A stretch of 15,005 nucleotides of DNA from Gammaproteobacteria bacterium. GTDB lineage: Bacteria > Pseudomonadota > Gammaproteobacteria > UBA7966. Of this stretch, positions 1 through 5,257 are shown in pieces. The DNA lies in assembly GCA_003485715.1 (NCBI GenBank), contig DNIF01000136.1:8069-23073 (forward strand), read 5' to 3'. How positions within the stretch are numbered: the stretch's first letter is position 1; every line of letters begins with the position of its first letter. The position numbers and the translations under genes are program-made. The notes under the pieces were generated by a model. It saw only the letters and a program-made list of their open reading frames with translations, made no database searches and was not told the DNA's origin.

Positions 1-204
1 CTCGACCGCCTCGGCCGCGCGGCCGAGGCCAGACGCGCCGTTGAGCAGGCACTGGCCATGGGCCGCGACTTCCCGGAACGCGAGGCCGCGCACACACTCG
101 CCCTGCGTCTGGGCGCGGCGGATTCGGGCGCCCTTCCGGTCGAGCAGCCACCGGCCCCCGCCGTCATGCCCCCGCCAGTTTCTCTCACTCCATCGTCGCC
201 CTGA
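1..204 (+). CDS. C-terminal end of a TPR-like repeat protein (5' truncated by window)
   Basis: Frame 1 is open from the first base to a TGA at 202-204, giving the last 67 residues of a protein that begins outside the window. Residues about 1-37 (LDRLGRAAEARRAVEQAL, then an FPEREAA stretch) look like a pair of amphipathic TPR helices with the usual G/A/L spacing; the remaining 30 residues are a Pro/Ala-rich tail. TPR proteins are scaffolds for protein contacts. Because the next gene encodes an exosortase substrate, this could be the TPR lipoprotein of PEP-CTERM systems (PrsT type), whose repeats often end in similar helices. That is inference from position; any other TPR protein fits the short fragment equally well. 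The family call is moderate, the specific identity weak. Confidence 0.6.
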   Translation, partial: LDRLGRAAEARRAVEQALAMGRDFPEREAAHTLALRLGAADSGALPVEQPPAPAVMPPPVSLTPSSP

Positions 205-251
205 GGGCACCTGGCACCGGGGGTCGGCTGTCACAACTGGCAACTTGAGGC

Positions 252-269
252 TGTAATGTCGGCTTTACA
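252..269. promoter_or_regulatory. Inverted repeat TGTAA-N8-TTACA, candidate activator site
   Basis: TGTAA at 252-256 and TTACA at 265-269 are perfect inverted arms with an 8-base spacer. The element lies 65 bases upstream of the -24 box of a sigma-54 promoter candidate, so its centre is near -100 relative to the expected transcription start, a usual place for a bacterial enhancer-binding protein. I infer a PrsR-like activator site; the sequence shows only the symmetry and the distance. Confidence 0.45.
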
Positions 270-333
270 CCCTGCCTCCGCAACGATTACGCAATCCCAT
301 GCCCAGCACGATCAGTCAAAGAGTTACCAGAAC

Positions 334-349
334 TGGCACGTTTCGCGCC
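334..349 (+). promoter_or_regulatory. Candidate sigma-54 (RpoN) -24/-12 promoter
   Basis: TGGCACG at 334-340 is a perfect -24 element, and a GC at 347-348 lies exactly 10 bases after the GG (335-336), as RpoN promoters require. The -12 box reads GCGCC instead of the preferred TTGCA/T, so only its invariant GC is kept. Predicted transcription would start near 360, about 50 bases before the ATG at 412. Published work on PEP-CTERM systems links their substrate genes to RpoN and the PrsK/PrsR two-component pair, which supports the call. Confidence 0.55.
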
Positions 350-411
350 TTCAAACTGCCAACCTGCCTGCCCGCCAGCGGGCTCATTCGCAGATTCGGA
401 GAATAATCATC

Positions 412-1236
412 ATGCCCAGCCATCTTCCTCGCCGTCTGATCGCTGTCGCAGTGCTCTGCGCCGCCAGTCAGTCTGCCCTGGCAACTTCCCGCTGGACCTT
501 CGGCTGCGGCTCCACCGGGCTGCCTGCCTGCGGCGGCACTGTGGACGCCTCGCAGACCTACTCCGCCACCGGTACCAGCACCACCAACACCGCGCGCGTC
601 TCCGGCTGGGCGAACACCGGCGCGGTGGGCGACAACAGTCAGGCACGCCTTGCGAGTGGTTCAATCAGAACCTGGAGCACCGGACTTGGCGTGACCTCGG
701 CCGGCGAGAGCACCACGTCTCCCAACCACGCGCTTGATTCCTCCGGCCCGGATGAGTTCGTTCTGGTGTCCTTCGCTCAGGCGGTGAATCTCACCAATGT
801 AGGCGTCGGCTGGTTCAATACCGACTTCGACATCACGGTGCTCGCCTTCACCGGCAGCGGCACCCCCAATCTGACCAACAACACCCTGAGTGCAGCCGAC
901 CTGGCCGGGGGTGCCACGACCGGCCTCATCAACGGCGGCTGGACCCTGGTCGGCAATCGCAGCAATGCCTCCGCGACCTTGGCGGGCACCGTGAACAACT
1001 ACACGCTCGCCAACAACATCAGTTCCAGCCATTGGCTCATCGGTGCCTACAACACCGGCGTGGGCGGCACCAACGAGGGCTGGACCACCGGCGACGACTT
1101 CTTCAAGTTGCTGCACGTCGGTGGCCTCACCACCCCGAGTGGTGGCGGTGGCGGCGCCCCGGTCCCGGTCCCGGGGACCTTGGCCCTCATCGCCTTGGGC
1201 CTGCCCTTCCTGCGTCGCCGGCTGGCAGTGGTCTGA
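412..1236 (+). CDS. Exosortase-dependent (PEP-CTERM-like) secreted surface protein
   Basis: The 274-residue product has a signal peptide at residues 1-24 (RR, then a hydrophobic core, ending SALA) and a Thr/Ser/Gly/Asn-rich beta-type body with C32 and C40 near the mature N-terminus. A Gly linker is followed by a C-terminal sorting signal: PVPGT at 252-256, a hydrophobic helix to about 267, then RRR at 268-270. Exosortases recognise such tails, cut them and release or anchor the protein at the cell surface. The usual PEP triad is replaced by PVP. It resembles the exosortase-dependent surface proteins called XDP1, but I cannot confirm membership. The start at 412 is chosen over an in-frame ATG at 256 because GGAGAA (398-403) lies 8 bases upstream, a signal peptide follows directly, and the region upstream holds the promoter signals. 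An intrinsic terminator follows. The biological role is unknown; such proteins are often tied to the extracellular matrix or flocs. Confidence 0.8.
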   Translation: MPSHLPRRLIAVAVLCAASQSALATSRWTFGCGSTGLPACGGTVDASQTYSATGTSTTNTARVSGWANTGAVGDNSQARLASGSIRTWSTGLGVTSAGESTTSPNHALDSSGPDEFVLVSFAQAVNLTNVGVGWFNTDFDITVLAFTGSGTPNLTNNTLSAADLAGGATTGLINGGWTLVGNRSNASATLAGTVNNYTLANNISSSHWLIGAYNTGVGGTNEGWTTGDDFFKLLHVGGLTTPSGGGGGAPVPVPGTLALIALGLPFLRRRLAVV

Positions 1237-1262
1237 GCCTACGTCCTCAACCACGTTGTCAA

Positions 1263-1293
1263 GAAGGGGCCCCTGGGGCCCCTTCCCGTTTTT
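1263..1293 (+). terminator. Strong rho-independent terminator
   Basis: GAAGGGGCC (1263-1271) pairs perfectly with GGCCCCTTC (1277-1285) around a 5-base loop CCTGG, which could tighten further. CCG and then TTTTT (1289-1293) follow. It lies 26 bases after the stop of the exosortase-substrate gene, so that gene is probably a single transcription unit. Confidence 0.85.
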
Positions 1294-1347
1294 GGCCTTA
1301 CCTCGGCCGACGTGGCCCAGACGCCCCGGTCACCGGAAAACGCACAC

Positions 1348-1379
1348 CGTCATCCCCGCGCAGGCGGGGATCCACTCCT
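1348..1379. repeat. REP-like dispersed palindrome
   Basis: ATCCCCGC (1352-1359) and GCGGGGAT (1364-1371) are perfect arms around GCAG, flanked by CCGTC on the left and CCACTCC on the right. The CGTCATCCCCGC...GCGGGGATCCA layout is a familiar dispersed intergenic repeat of many proteobacterial genomes. A diverged relative lies at 12650-12706 in this window. It carries no T-tract. Confidence 0.6.
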
Positions 1380-1583
1380 TGGCCCGCGTCGGCGCGACTA
1401 CTCTGCATAGCCGCCGCAGCCTGGCCCCGAATGTCCCTGTCAGGAGGCGGAAGAAACCTCTCGAACGGGACCACGGCTGGACGGGAATTTCTCTTACACT
1501 GGTGTGGCGCTTCTGCCCCGTCGTCGACCGCCCGCCGTGACATCGCTGTACGCTCCTGCCCCTCAAACGTCCCGGAAATCCGG

Positions 1584-2030
1584 ATGAACGTCCGCGCCCC
1601 AGTGCCCTGCTCCCTCCTGCCCCTGCTCGTCCCCCTGATGCTCGGTGTCATGCTTGCGAGCGCCCAGGCGGAGGAACCAGCCTACGAGCCGCTTCCCGAG
1701 GGGCTCGAGGCTGCCGCTTACTTCGAGTTCGGCGCAGCACCGGACAATCGCTGCATGCTGCTCAGTCCCGGTGGAAAACTCGCCTGGGTACGCAACCGGC
1801 ACCCCTCACTGGCACTGCGCTTCAGGCTGATCCGCATGTATGCCGGTGCACCTCAGCCTGGCCGGGTCATGGGTGTGCTGCCACCAGGTCCCGAGCTTGT
1901 GAAGCTCGGTTGCAGCCGCGTGGCCGAGCGCGAGCAACGCTGGGACGTCGAACGTGCCACCCTCGAACCCTGGGAGCCGCCGCCAGCCGAGCCCAGCGCG
2001 GACGCGGACGCAGCAAACACCTCACCCTGA
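1584..2030 (+). CDS. Small secreted protein of unknown function
   Basis: The 148-residue product starts with a clear signal peptide (residues 1-29, a long Leu/Val core ending in SAQA, likely cut before E30). The mature part of about 119 residues has exactly two cysteines (C57, C110), compatible with one disulphide in the periplasm, and a central basic, aromatic stretch (WVRNRHP, then FRLIRMY, about 68-86). The last 25 residues are Pro/Ala/Glu-rich. I do not recognise the family. The ATG at 1584 is preferred because the signal peptide starts there; the ribosome site is weak (GGAA at 1574-1577). The frame stays open upstream to 1032, but that stretch overlaps the previous gene, the terminator and the repeat. 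It is probably cotranscribed with the next small gene, 113 bases downstream. Confidence 0.6.
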   Translation: MNVRAPVPCSLLPLLVPLMLGVMLASAQAEEPAYEPLPEGLEAAAYFEFGAAPDNRCMLLSPGGKLAWVRNRHPSLALRFRLIRMYAGAPQPGRVMGVLPPGPELVKLGCSRVAEREQRWDVERATLEPWEPPPAEPSADADAANTSP

Positions 2031-2143
2031 AGCCCGCCCCCAATCGTCCTGCTGTGAACCTCCGAAACCCCTCCCCGACGGAACTTTCCGACGCCATATC
2101 GACCGCAGTTCCTCCCCGCCTTTACCCTCGAGGAAGCACCTGT

Positions 2144-2536
2144 ATGAAGCCGGCATTACTACTCATCACCCTGCTGTGGGCGATGCCCAGCCTCGCGCCC
2201 GCCACGGAGTCTGCGGCGCCCGCTGAGACCCGTCTGCCGGATGCGCTCAGCGATGCCGAACGTGCGGACATGGTCACGGCAGCCAATGCCTATAGTGAAT
2301 GTCTCATCACGGAGGCGACCCGGCACGACGATGAGCCGGATCCCCGCGTCATCGCTGATGCCGCGATGGGGGCCTGCGATGAACGCCTGCAGGCGCTCGG
2401 ATCGCTGTTGACCGCGTTGAGGCTGGATCCGGGATACGCCGAGGGTTTTCGCCGTCAGACTCGAGACCGCGCCGCGCGCAGTCTGCTCGGGCTCATCATG
2501 CAGGTGCAAGGGCAGAAGCAGCTCGCCCCGCAGTGA
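2144..2536 (+). CDS. Small secreted or periplasmic alpha-helical protein of unknown function
   Basis: The 130-residue product opens with an N-terminal signal peptide (MKPALLLITLLWAMPSLA, cleavage near residues 18-20). The mature part is predominantly helical and charged, with two cysteines (C53, C78) that could form a disulphide between two helices, and a helical C-terminus rich in Gln and Arg. The ATG is backed by GAGGAA at 2130-2135, 8 bases upstream. I recognise no family. Sharing strand, small size, signal peptide and a cysteine pair with the preceding gene suggests a common periplasmic setting, but the two sequences are not obviously related. It ends convergently with rppH, 56 bases apart; a short CTCGC/GCGAG stem (2550-2562) lies between but is too weak to call a terminator. 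Confidence 0.65.
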   Translation: MKPALLLITLLWAMPSLAPATESAAPAETRLPDALSDAERADMVTAANAYSECLITEATRHDDEPDPRVIADAAMGACDERLQALGSLLTALRLDPGYAEGFRRQTRDRAARSLLGLIMQVQGQKQLAPQ

Positions 2537-2592
2537 GTCGCTGCAGCGCCTCGCTCCGCGAGCAACTTTCGGCTTCGACAGGCGGAATTTCT

Positions 2593-3150
2593 CTAGCGGT
2601 CTGTCACGCCAGTCAATCCGGCCAGCGCGTCCTCGCCGACACCATCGCTCCAGCCGGGTGGGGATGGTGGGGCGCAATCGTTGAACAACACCGGGGCGAG
2701 TTCAGTCAGCGCCTTCCGGTAAACTCCACGCTTGAAGGAGACGACCTCCCTGACCGGCTGCCAATAGTCGACCCACCGCCAGGAATCGAACTCCGGATGC
2801 TGGCTGTGATTCAGCTGCACATCGCTCTCGTCGCCGACGAAGCGCAGCACATACCAGATCTGCTTTTGGCCGATGCACACCGGGTGACGGTCGTAGCGAA
2901 TGAAACGCCGCGGAATGCGGTAGCGCAGCCAACGGCGAGTGCTGCCGATGAGCTCGACGTGTTGGGGCAGAAGCCCGGTTTCCTCGGCGAGCTCGCGATA
3001 CATGGCGACGTCCGGCGATTCATTGCCCTTGACACCACCCTGCGGAAATTGCCACGCATCCATCCCACGACGGCGGGCCCAGAAGACCTCGCGCTGCCGA
3101 TTGGCGAGGATGATGCCGACATTGAGACGGAAACCGTCCGAATCGATCAT
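2593..3150 (-). CDS. rppH: RNA pyrophosphohydrolase RppH (Nudix)
   Basis: RppH removes pyrophosphate from the 5' triphosphate end of RNAs, which exposes them to RNase E-dependent decay in the cytoplasm. The 185-residue product follows the E. coli protein (176 residues) nearly throughout: MIDSDGFRLNVG start, WQFPQGG at 33-39, and a complete Nudix box from G38 through E44, R52, E53, E56, E57 and G59. WLRYRIPRR, PVCIGQKQ, PEFDSWRWV and VVSFKR complete the family pattern. E53, E56 and E57 are the metal-binding glutamates. The start at 3150 is chosen by alignment and an AGGG ribosome site 8 bases upstream; an in-frame ATG at 3174 would add eight non-family residues. The Ser/Pro/Gly-rich C-terminal tail (after about 160) is divergent, as is usual. 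The neighbouring HAD gene is divergent; I recall rppH next to a HAD-IB gene in pseudomonads too. Confidence 0.96.
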   Translation of the reverse strand: MIDSDGFRLNVGIILANRQREVFWARRRGMDAWQFPQGGVKGNESPDVAMYRELAEETGLLPQHVELIGSTRRWLRYRIPRRFIRYDRHPVCIGQKQIWYVLRFVGDESDVQLNHSQHPEFDSWRWVDYWQPVREVVSFKRGVYRKALTELAPVLFNDCAPPSPPGWSDGVGEDALAGLTGVTDR

Positions 3151-3309
3151 TGAGACGCCCTGTGCCACGCGCATCGGCCCAGTTCAAGCCGGAGATGTTC
3201 CCTGCACTTCCGACCTTAAATCCTAGGCTGTCGGAGTCCCCACCGCCAGCCACCCCGGCAAAGGGCTACGGAGAGGGCGACGGCGCGAAAACCAGCACAC
3301 CGAGGATCA

Positions 3310-4086
3310 GTGGCGACAGCCATCACATCAACCATGACGTCTGCATTTGAGCCGCCCTACATCCCTGCCTTGCCAACTGACGCCGTAGCCCTGTTCGACC
3401 TCGACCACACGCTGCTCGAGGGCGATTGCGGCCAACTCTGGGTCGAATACCTGGCCGATCGTGGCCTGGTGGGCGCGGGGACGCTGCGAGCCCAACTGCA
3501 CGACTACTATCGCGACTACCGTGCCGGCTGTTTCGACATCCTTGCCTACACCCGTTTCCAGCTCGGGATCCTGGAGCAACTCGGCGCGGACCAGGCTGTG
3601 CGCATACGCGAACTCTGGTGGCACGAAAGCCTGGCACCGCGCCTGCGACCGGCGGCATGTCGTGTGCTGGAGGCGCACCGTGCCCGCGGTCATCGGGTAG
3701 TGCTCGCCACGGCTACGCACCGCTTCCTTGTCGAGCCGGTGGCCGCAGCGCTGGCCGTCGACGACCTCATCGCAACCGAGACTTGGCCCGACACCGGCAC
3801 CGGCACCGGCACCGGCACCGGCACCGGCACCGGCGAGCATAACTTCCTTGGGCAGGCCGCTTTCGCTCACGGCAAGCTCGAGCGGGCGCGTGTGCTGTGC
3901 GCAAGCGCCGGCCTCAGGCTCGAGGCCAGTGCCTTCTACAGCGACTCCCACAACGATCTGCCGCTGCTGGCTGCGGTCGGCCATGCCTTCGCCGTGAACC
4001 CGGATGAGCGTCTGGCGGAGCAGGCGCGGGCGGCCGACTGGCATATCCTGGATTGGCGTATGGAGTCAGTCGCGCAAATGCCTTGA
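3310..4086 (+). CDS. HAD-IB family phosphatase with a (Thr-Gly)7 insert
   Basis: This is a cytoplasmic haloacid-dehalogenase-fold phosphatase of the SerB-like subfamily IB. Motif I is DLDHT with nucleophile D30 and acid/base D32, motif II is LATAT (T134 or T136), motif III is probably K189 and motif IV is SDSHND with D212 and D216. All catalytic positions are present, so the enzyme looks active. The substrate is not evident; phosphoserine or histidinol phosphate are possibilities known for relatives, and I recall a pseudomonad relative next to rppH being reported as histidinol-phosphate phosphatase. Residues 162-175 are seven Thr-Gly pairs encoded by a perfect hexanucleotide tract, in a region where relatives have a short hairpin. 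The GTG at 3310 has GAGG 4 bases upstream (close spacing); an ATG at 3334 lacks a ribosome site but gives a length nearer the family. Either start leaves the enzyme core intact. Confidence 0.88.
   Translation: MATAITSTMTSAFEPPYIPALPTDAVALFDLDHTLLEGDCGQLWVEYLADRGLVGAGTLRAQLHDYYRDYRAGCFDILAYTRFQLGILEQLGADQAVRIRELWWHESLAPRLRPAACRVLEAHRARGHRVVLATATHRFLVEPVAAALAVDDLIATETWPDTGTGTGTGTGTGTGEHNFLGQAAFAHGKLERARVLCASAGLRLEASAFYSDSHNDLPLLAAVGHAFAVNPDERLAEQARAADWHILDWRMESVAQMP
3793..3834 (+). repeat. Hexanucleotide tandem repeat (ACCGGC)x7 within a coding region
   Basis: Seven perfect tandem copies of ACCGGC, in frame, encode Thr-Gly seven times within the HAD phosphatase. Because the unit is six bases, slippage would add or remove Thr-Gly pairs without breaking the frame. 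Confidence 0.97.
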
Positions 4087-4150
4087 ATGCTGGCAGAGCG
4101 ACGTCCAGGCGCTACTGCTGCTCGGCTAGCCATACTGCCAGTGGCCAGAC

Positions 4151-5134
4151 TCAGCCTCCGAACAGGTGCTCCACCCCGGACCGCTCCTCGACCAATTCCT
4201 GCCACGTCGCATCCATGCGAGAGCGAGAGAAGTCGTCGATGGCGAGACCGCCAACGATCTCCACCTGCCCGCCGCGGCAGCTCACCGGATAGCTGTAGAT
4301 GACGCCCTCCGGGATGCCGTAGCTGCCATCCGACGGCACGGCCATGCTGACCCAGTCGCCATCAGCGGTGCCGAGCGCCCAGTCGCGGATGTGATCGACG
4401 ACAGCGGCAGCGGCCGACGCAGCGCTGGAGGCACCGCGCGCATCGATGATCTCGGCACCCCGCTTCGCCACCCGCGGGATGAAATCCTGTTCGTACCAGC
4501 CGCGATCGACTCGACCGAGGGCAGGCGCGCCGTCTACCGTAGCGTGGGAGAGATCCGGGTATTGGGTGGTGGAATGGTTACCCCAGATGGTCACCTGGCG
4601 CACGGCCGTGACGGGAACCCCACAACGAGCAGCCAACTGGGCCTTGGCACGGTTGTGGTCGAGGCGCGTGAGCGCCGAGAAACAGGTCGGGGCGAGATCG
4701 GGCGCGTTCCGCATTGCCGTCAGGGCATTGGTATTGGCCGGGTTGCCGACCACCACCACCTTGACGCTCCGGCTGGCGTACTCGTTCAGGGCGCGGCCCT
4801 GGACCCGGAAAATCCCACCGTTCTGGGCCAGCAGATCACTGCGTTCCATACCCGGACCGCGGGGCTTTGCACCGACGAGCAGGGCGTAGTCGGCATCGCG
4901 GAAGGCCACCGCCGGATCATCGGTCACCACCACGCCTGCCAGCAGGGGAAAGGCACCGTCCTCGAGTTCGAGGGCGACGCCACCCAGTGCCTTCAGCGCG
5001 GGCGTGATCTCCAGCAAGTGGAGGATCACCGGCTGATCAGCACCCAGCATGGCACCGGAGGCGATGCGAAAGACCAGCGCGTAGGCGATCTGGCCGGCAC
5101 CGCCAGTGACGACGACTCGAACGGGTTGCTTCAT
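4151..5134 (-). CDS. mdh: NAD-dependent malate dehydrogenase
   Basis: This TCA-cycle enzyme oxidises malate to oxaloacetate with NAD in the cytoplasm. The 327-residue product matches the usual length of the TGGAGQIAYAL type of malate dehydrogenase, common in Betaproteobacteria and some Gammaproteobacteria. The Rossmann glycine motif is at 11-18. An acidic residue (E42) at the end of the second strand favours NAD over NADP. The substrate-binding arginines R92 and R98 lie in AKPRGPGMERSD, GNPANTN is at 130-136, RLDHNR (157-162) supplies the third substrate arginine and the catalytic aspartate, and WGNHS supplies catalytic H187. The start at 5134 is set by alignment and by AGGAG (complement of 5141-5145) 6 bases upstream; the longer frame to 5221 adds 29 unrelated residues. 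It lies 123 bases downstream of gltA on the same strand, with a 12-bp hairpin between, so the two are likely cotranscribed. It supplies oxaloacetate to citrate synthase. Confidence 0.96.
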   Translation of the reverse strand: MKQPVRVVVTGGAGQIAYALVFRIASGAMLGADQPVILHLLEITPALKALGGVALELEDGAFPLLAGVVVTDDPAVAFRDADYALLVGAKPRGPGMERSDLLAQNGGIFRVQGRALNEYASRSVKVVVVGNPANTNALTAMRNAPDLAPTCFSALTRLDHNRAKAQLAARCGVPVTAVRQVTIWGNHSTTQYPDLSHATVDGAPALGRVDRGWYEQDFIPRVAKRGAEIIDARGASSAASAAAAVVDHIRDWALGTADGDWVSMAVPSDGSYGIPEGVIYSYPVSCRGGQVEIVGGLAIDDFSRSRMDATWQELVEERSGVEHLFGG

Positions 5135-5184
5135 GCAGATCTCCTGGGCTGGTACGACACGGGCGGTTGGCAAGAAGTGGTGGT

Positions 5185-5230
5185 CCAACCGAGTGCCGCC
5201 TGATTTGGGGCCCCCGGGCACACCGGTTGG
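5185..5230 (-). other. Imperfect hairpin in the gltA-mdh gap
   Basis: CCAACCG (5185-5191) pairs with CGGTTGG (5224-5230) and GTGCC (5193-5197) with GGCAC (5217-5221), making 12 base pairs with a small 1x2 internal loop and a 19-base loop. There is no T-tract on the minus strand after it, so it is not a normal intrinsic terminator. It could be a processing or stability element between the gltA and mdh parts of one transcript. Confidence 0.45.
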
Positions 5231-5257
5231 TTATTCAAGGCCCTCAGGCCGGTCGCA

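Larger units (their letters stand above)
1237..1583. other. Intergenic region with terminator and a dispersed palindromic repeat
   Basis: These 347 bases hold no convincing gene. They contain the terminator of the surface-protein gene (1263-1293) and a REP-like palindrome (1348-1379). The rest is GC-rich. Frames open here on either strand lack a ribosome site and have the Arg/Pro-rich look of non-coding GC-rich DNA. No clear sigma-70 promoter for the downstream pair is visible. Confidence 0.6.

Noticed and set aside
238..252. Second sigma-54-like TGGCAAC element just after the TPR gene
   Set aside because: The spacing between GG (239-240) and the next GC (250-251) is 9 bases, not 10, and the -12 box is poor.
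256..411. In-frame N-terminal extension of the exosortase substrate from an ATG at 256
   Set aside because: It would place 52 polar residues before a clear signal peptide, has no ribosome site, and would make the promoter region coding.
661..1254. Long open frame on the minus strand opposite the surface-protein gene
   Set aside because: It is antisense to a protein with signal peptide and sorting signal; its Gly/Ala/Val-rich, low-complexity translation looks like a mirror of GC-rich coding DNA.
1032..1583. Upstream extension of the frame of the 148-residue protein
   Set aside because: It overlaps the surface-protein gene, its terminator and the REP-like repeat, and the translation is Arg/Pro-rich noise until the signal peptide at 1584.
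3793..3834. Hexanucleotide tract as an on/off phase-variation switch
   Set aside because: A six-base unit cannot shift the reading frame, so slippage changes length only.
3328..4044. Minus-strand open frame opposite the HAD phosphatase
   Set aside because: The forward frame carries all four HAD motifs; the reverse frame has no recognisable protein feature and a repeat-derived Gly-Ala tract.
4089..4141. CTGGCAG/CTGCCAG inverted repeat between the HAD gene and mdh as a bidirectional terminator
   Set aside because: The arms are 7 bases with a 38-base loop and no T-tract on either strand.
4166..5203. Long plus-strand frame opposite mdh, and similar ones opposite gltA (5576-6850)
   Set aside because: Both are shadows of well-conserved enzymes with intact catalytic residues on the minus strand; high GC keeps the opposite frames open.
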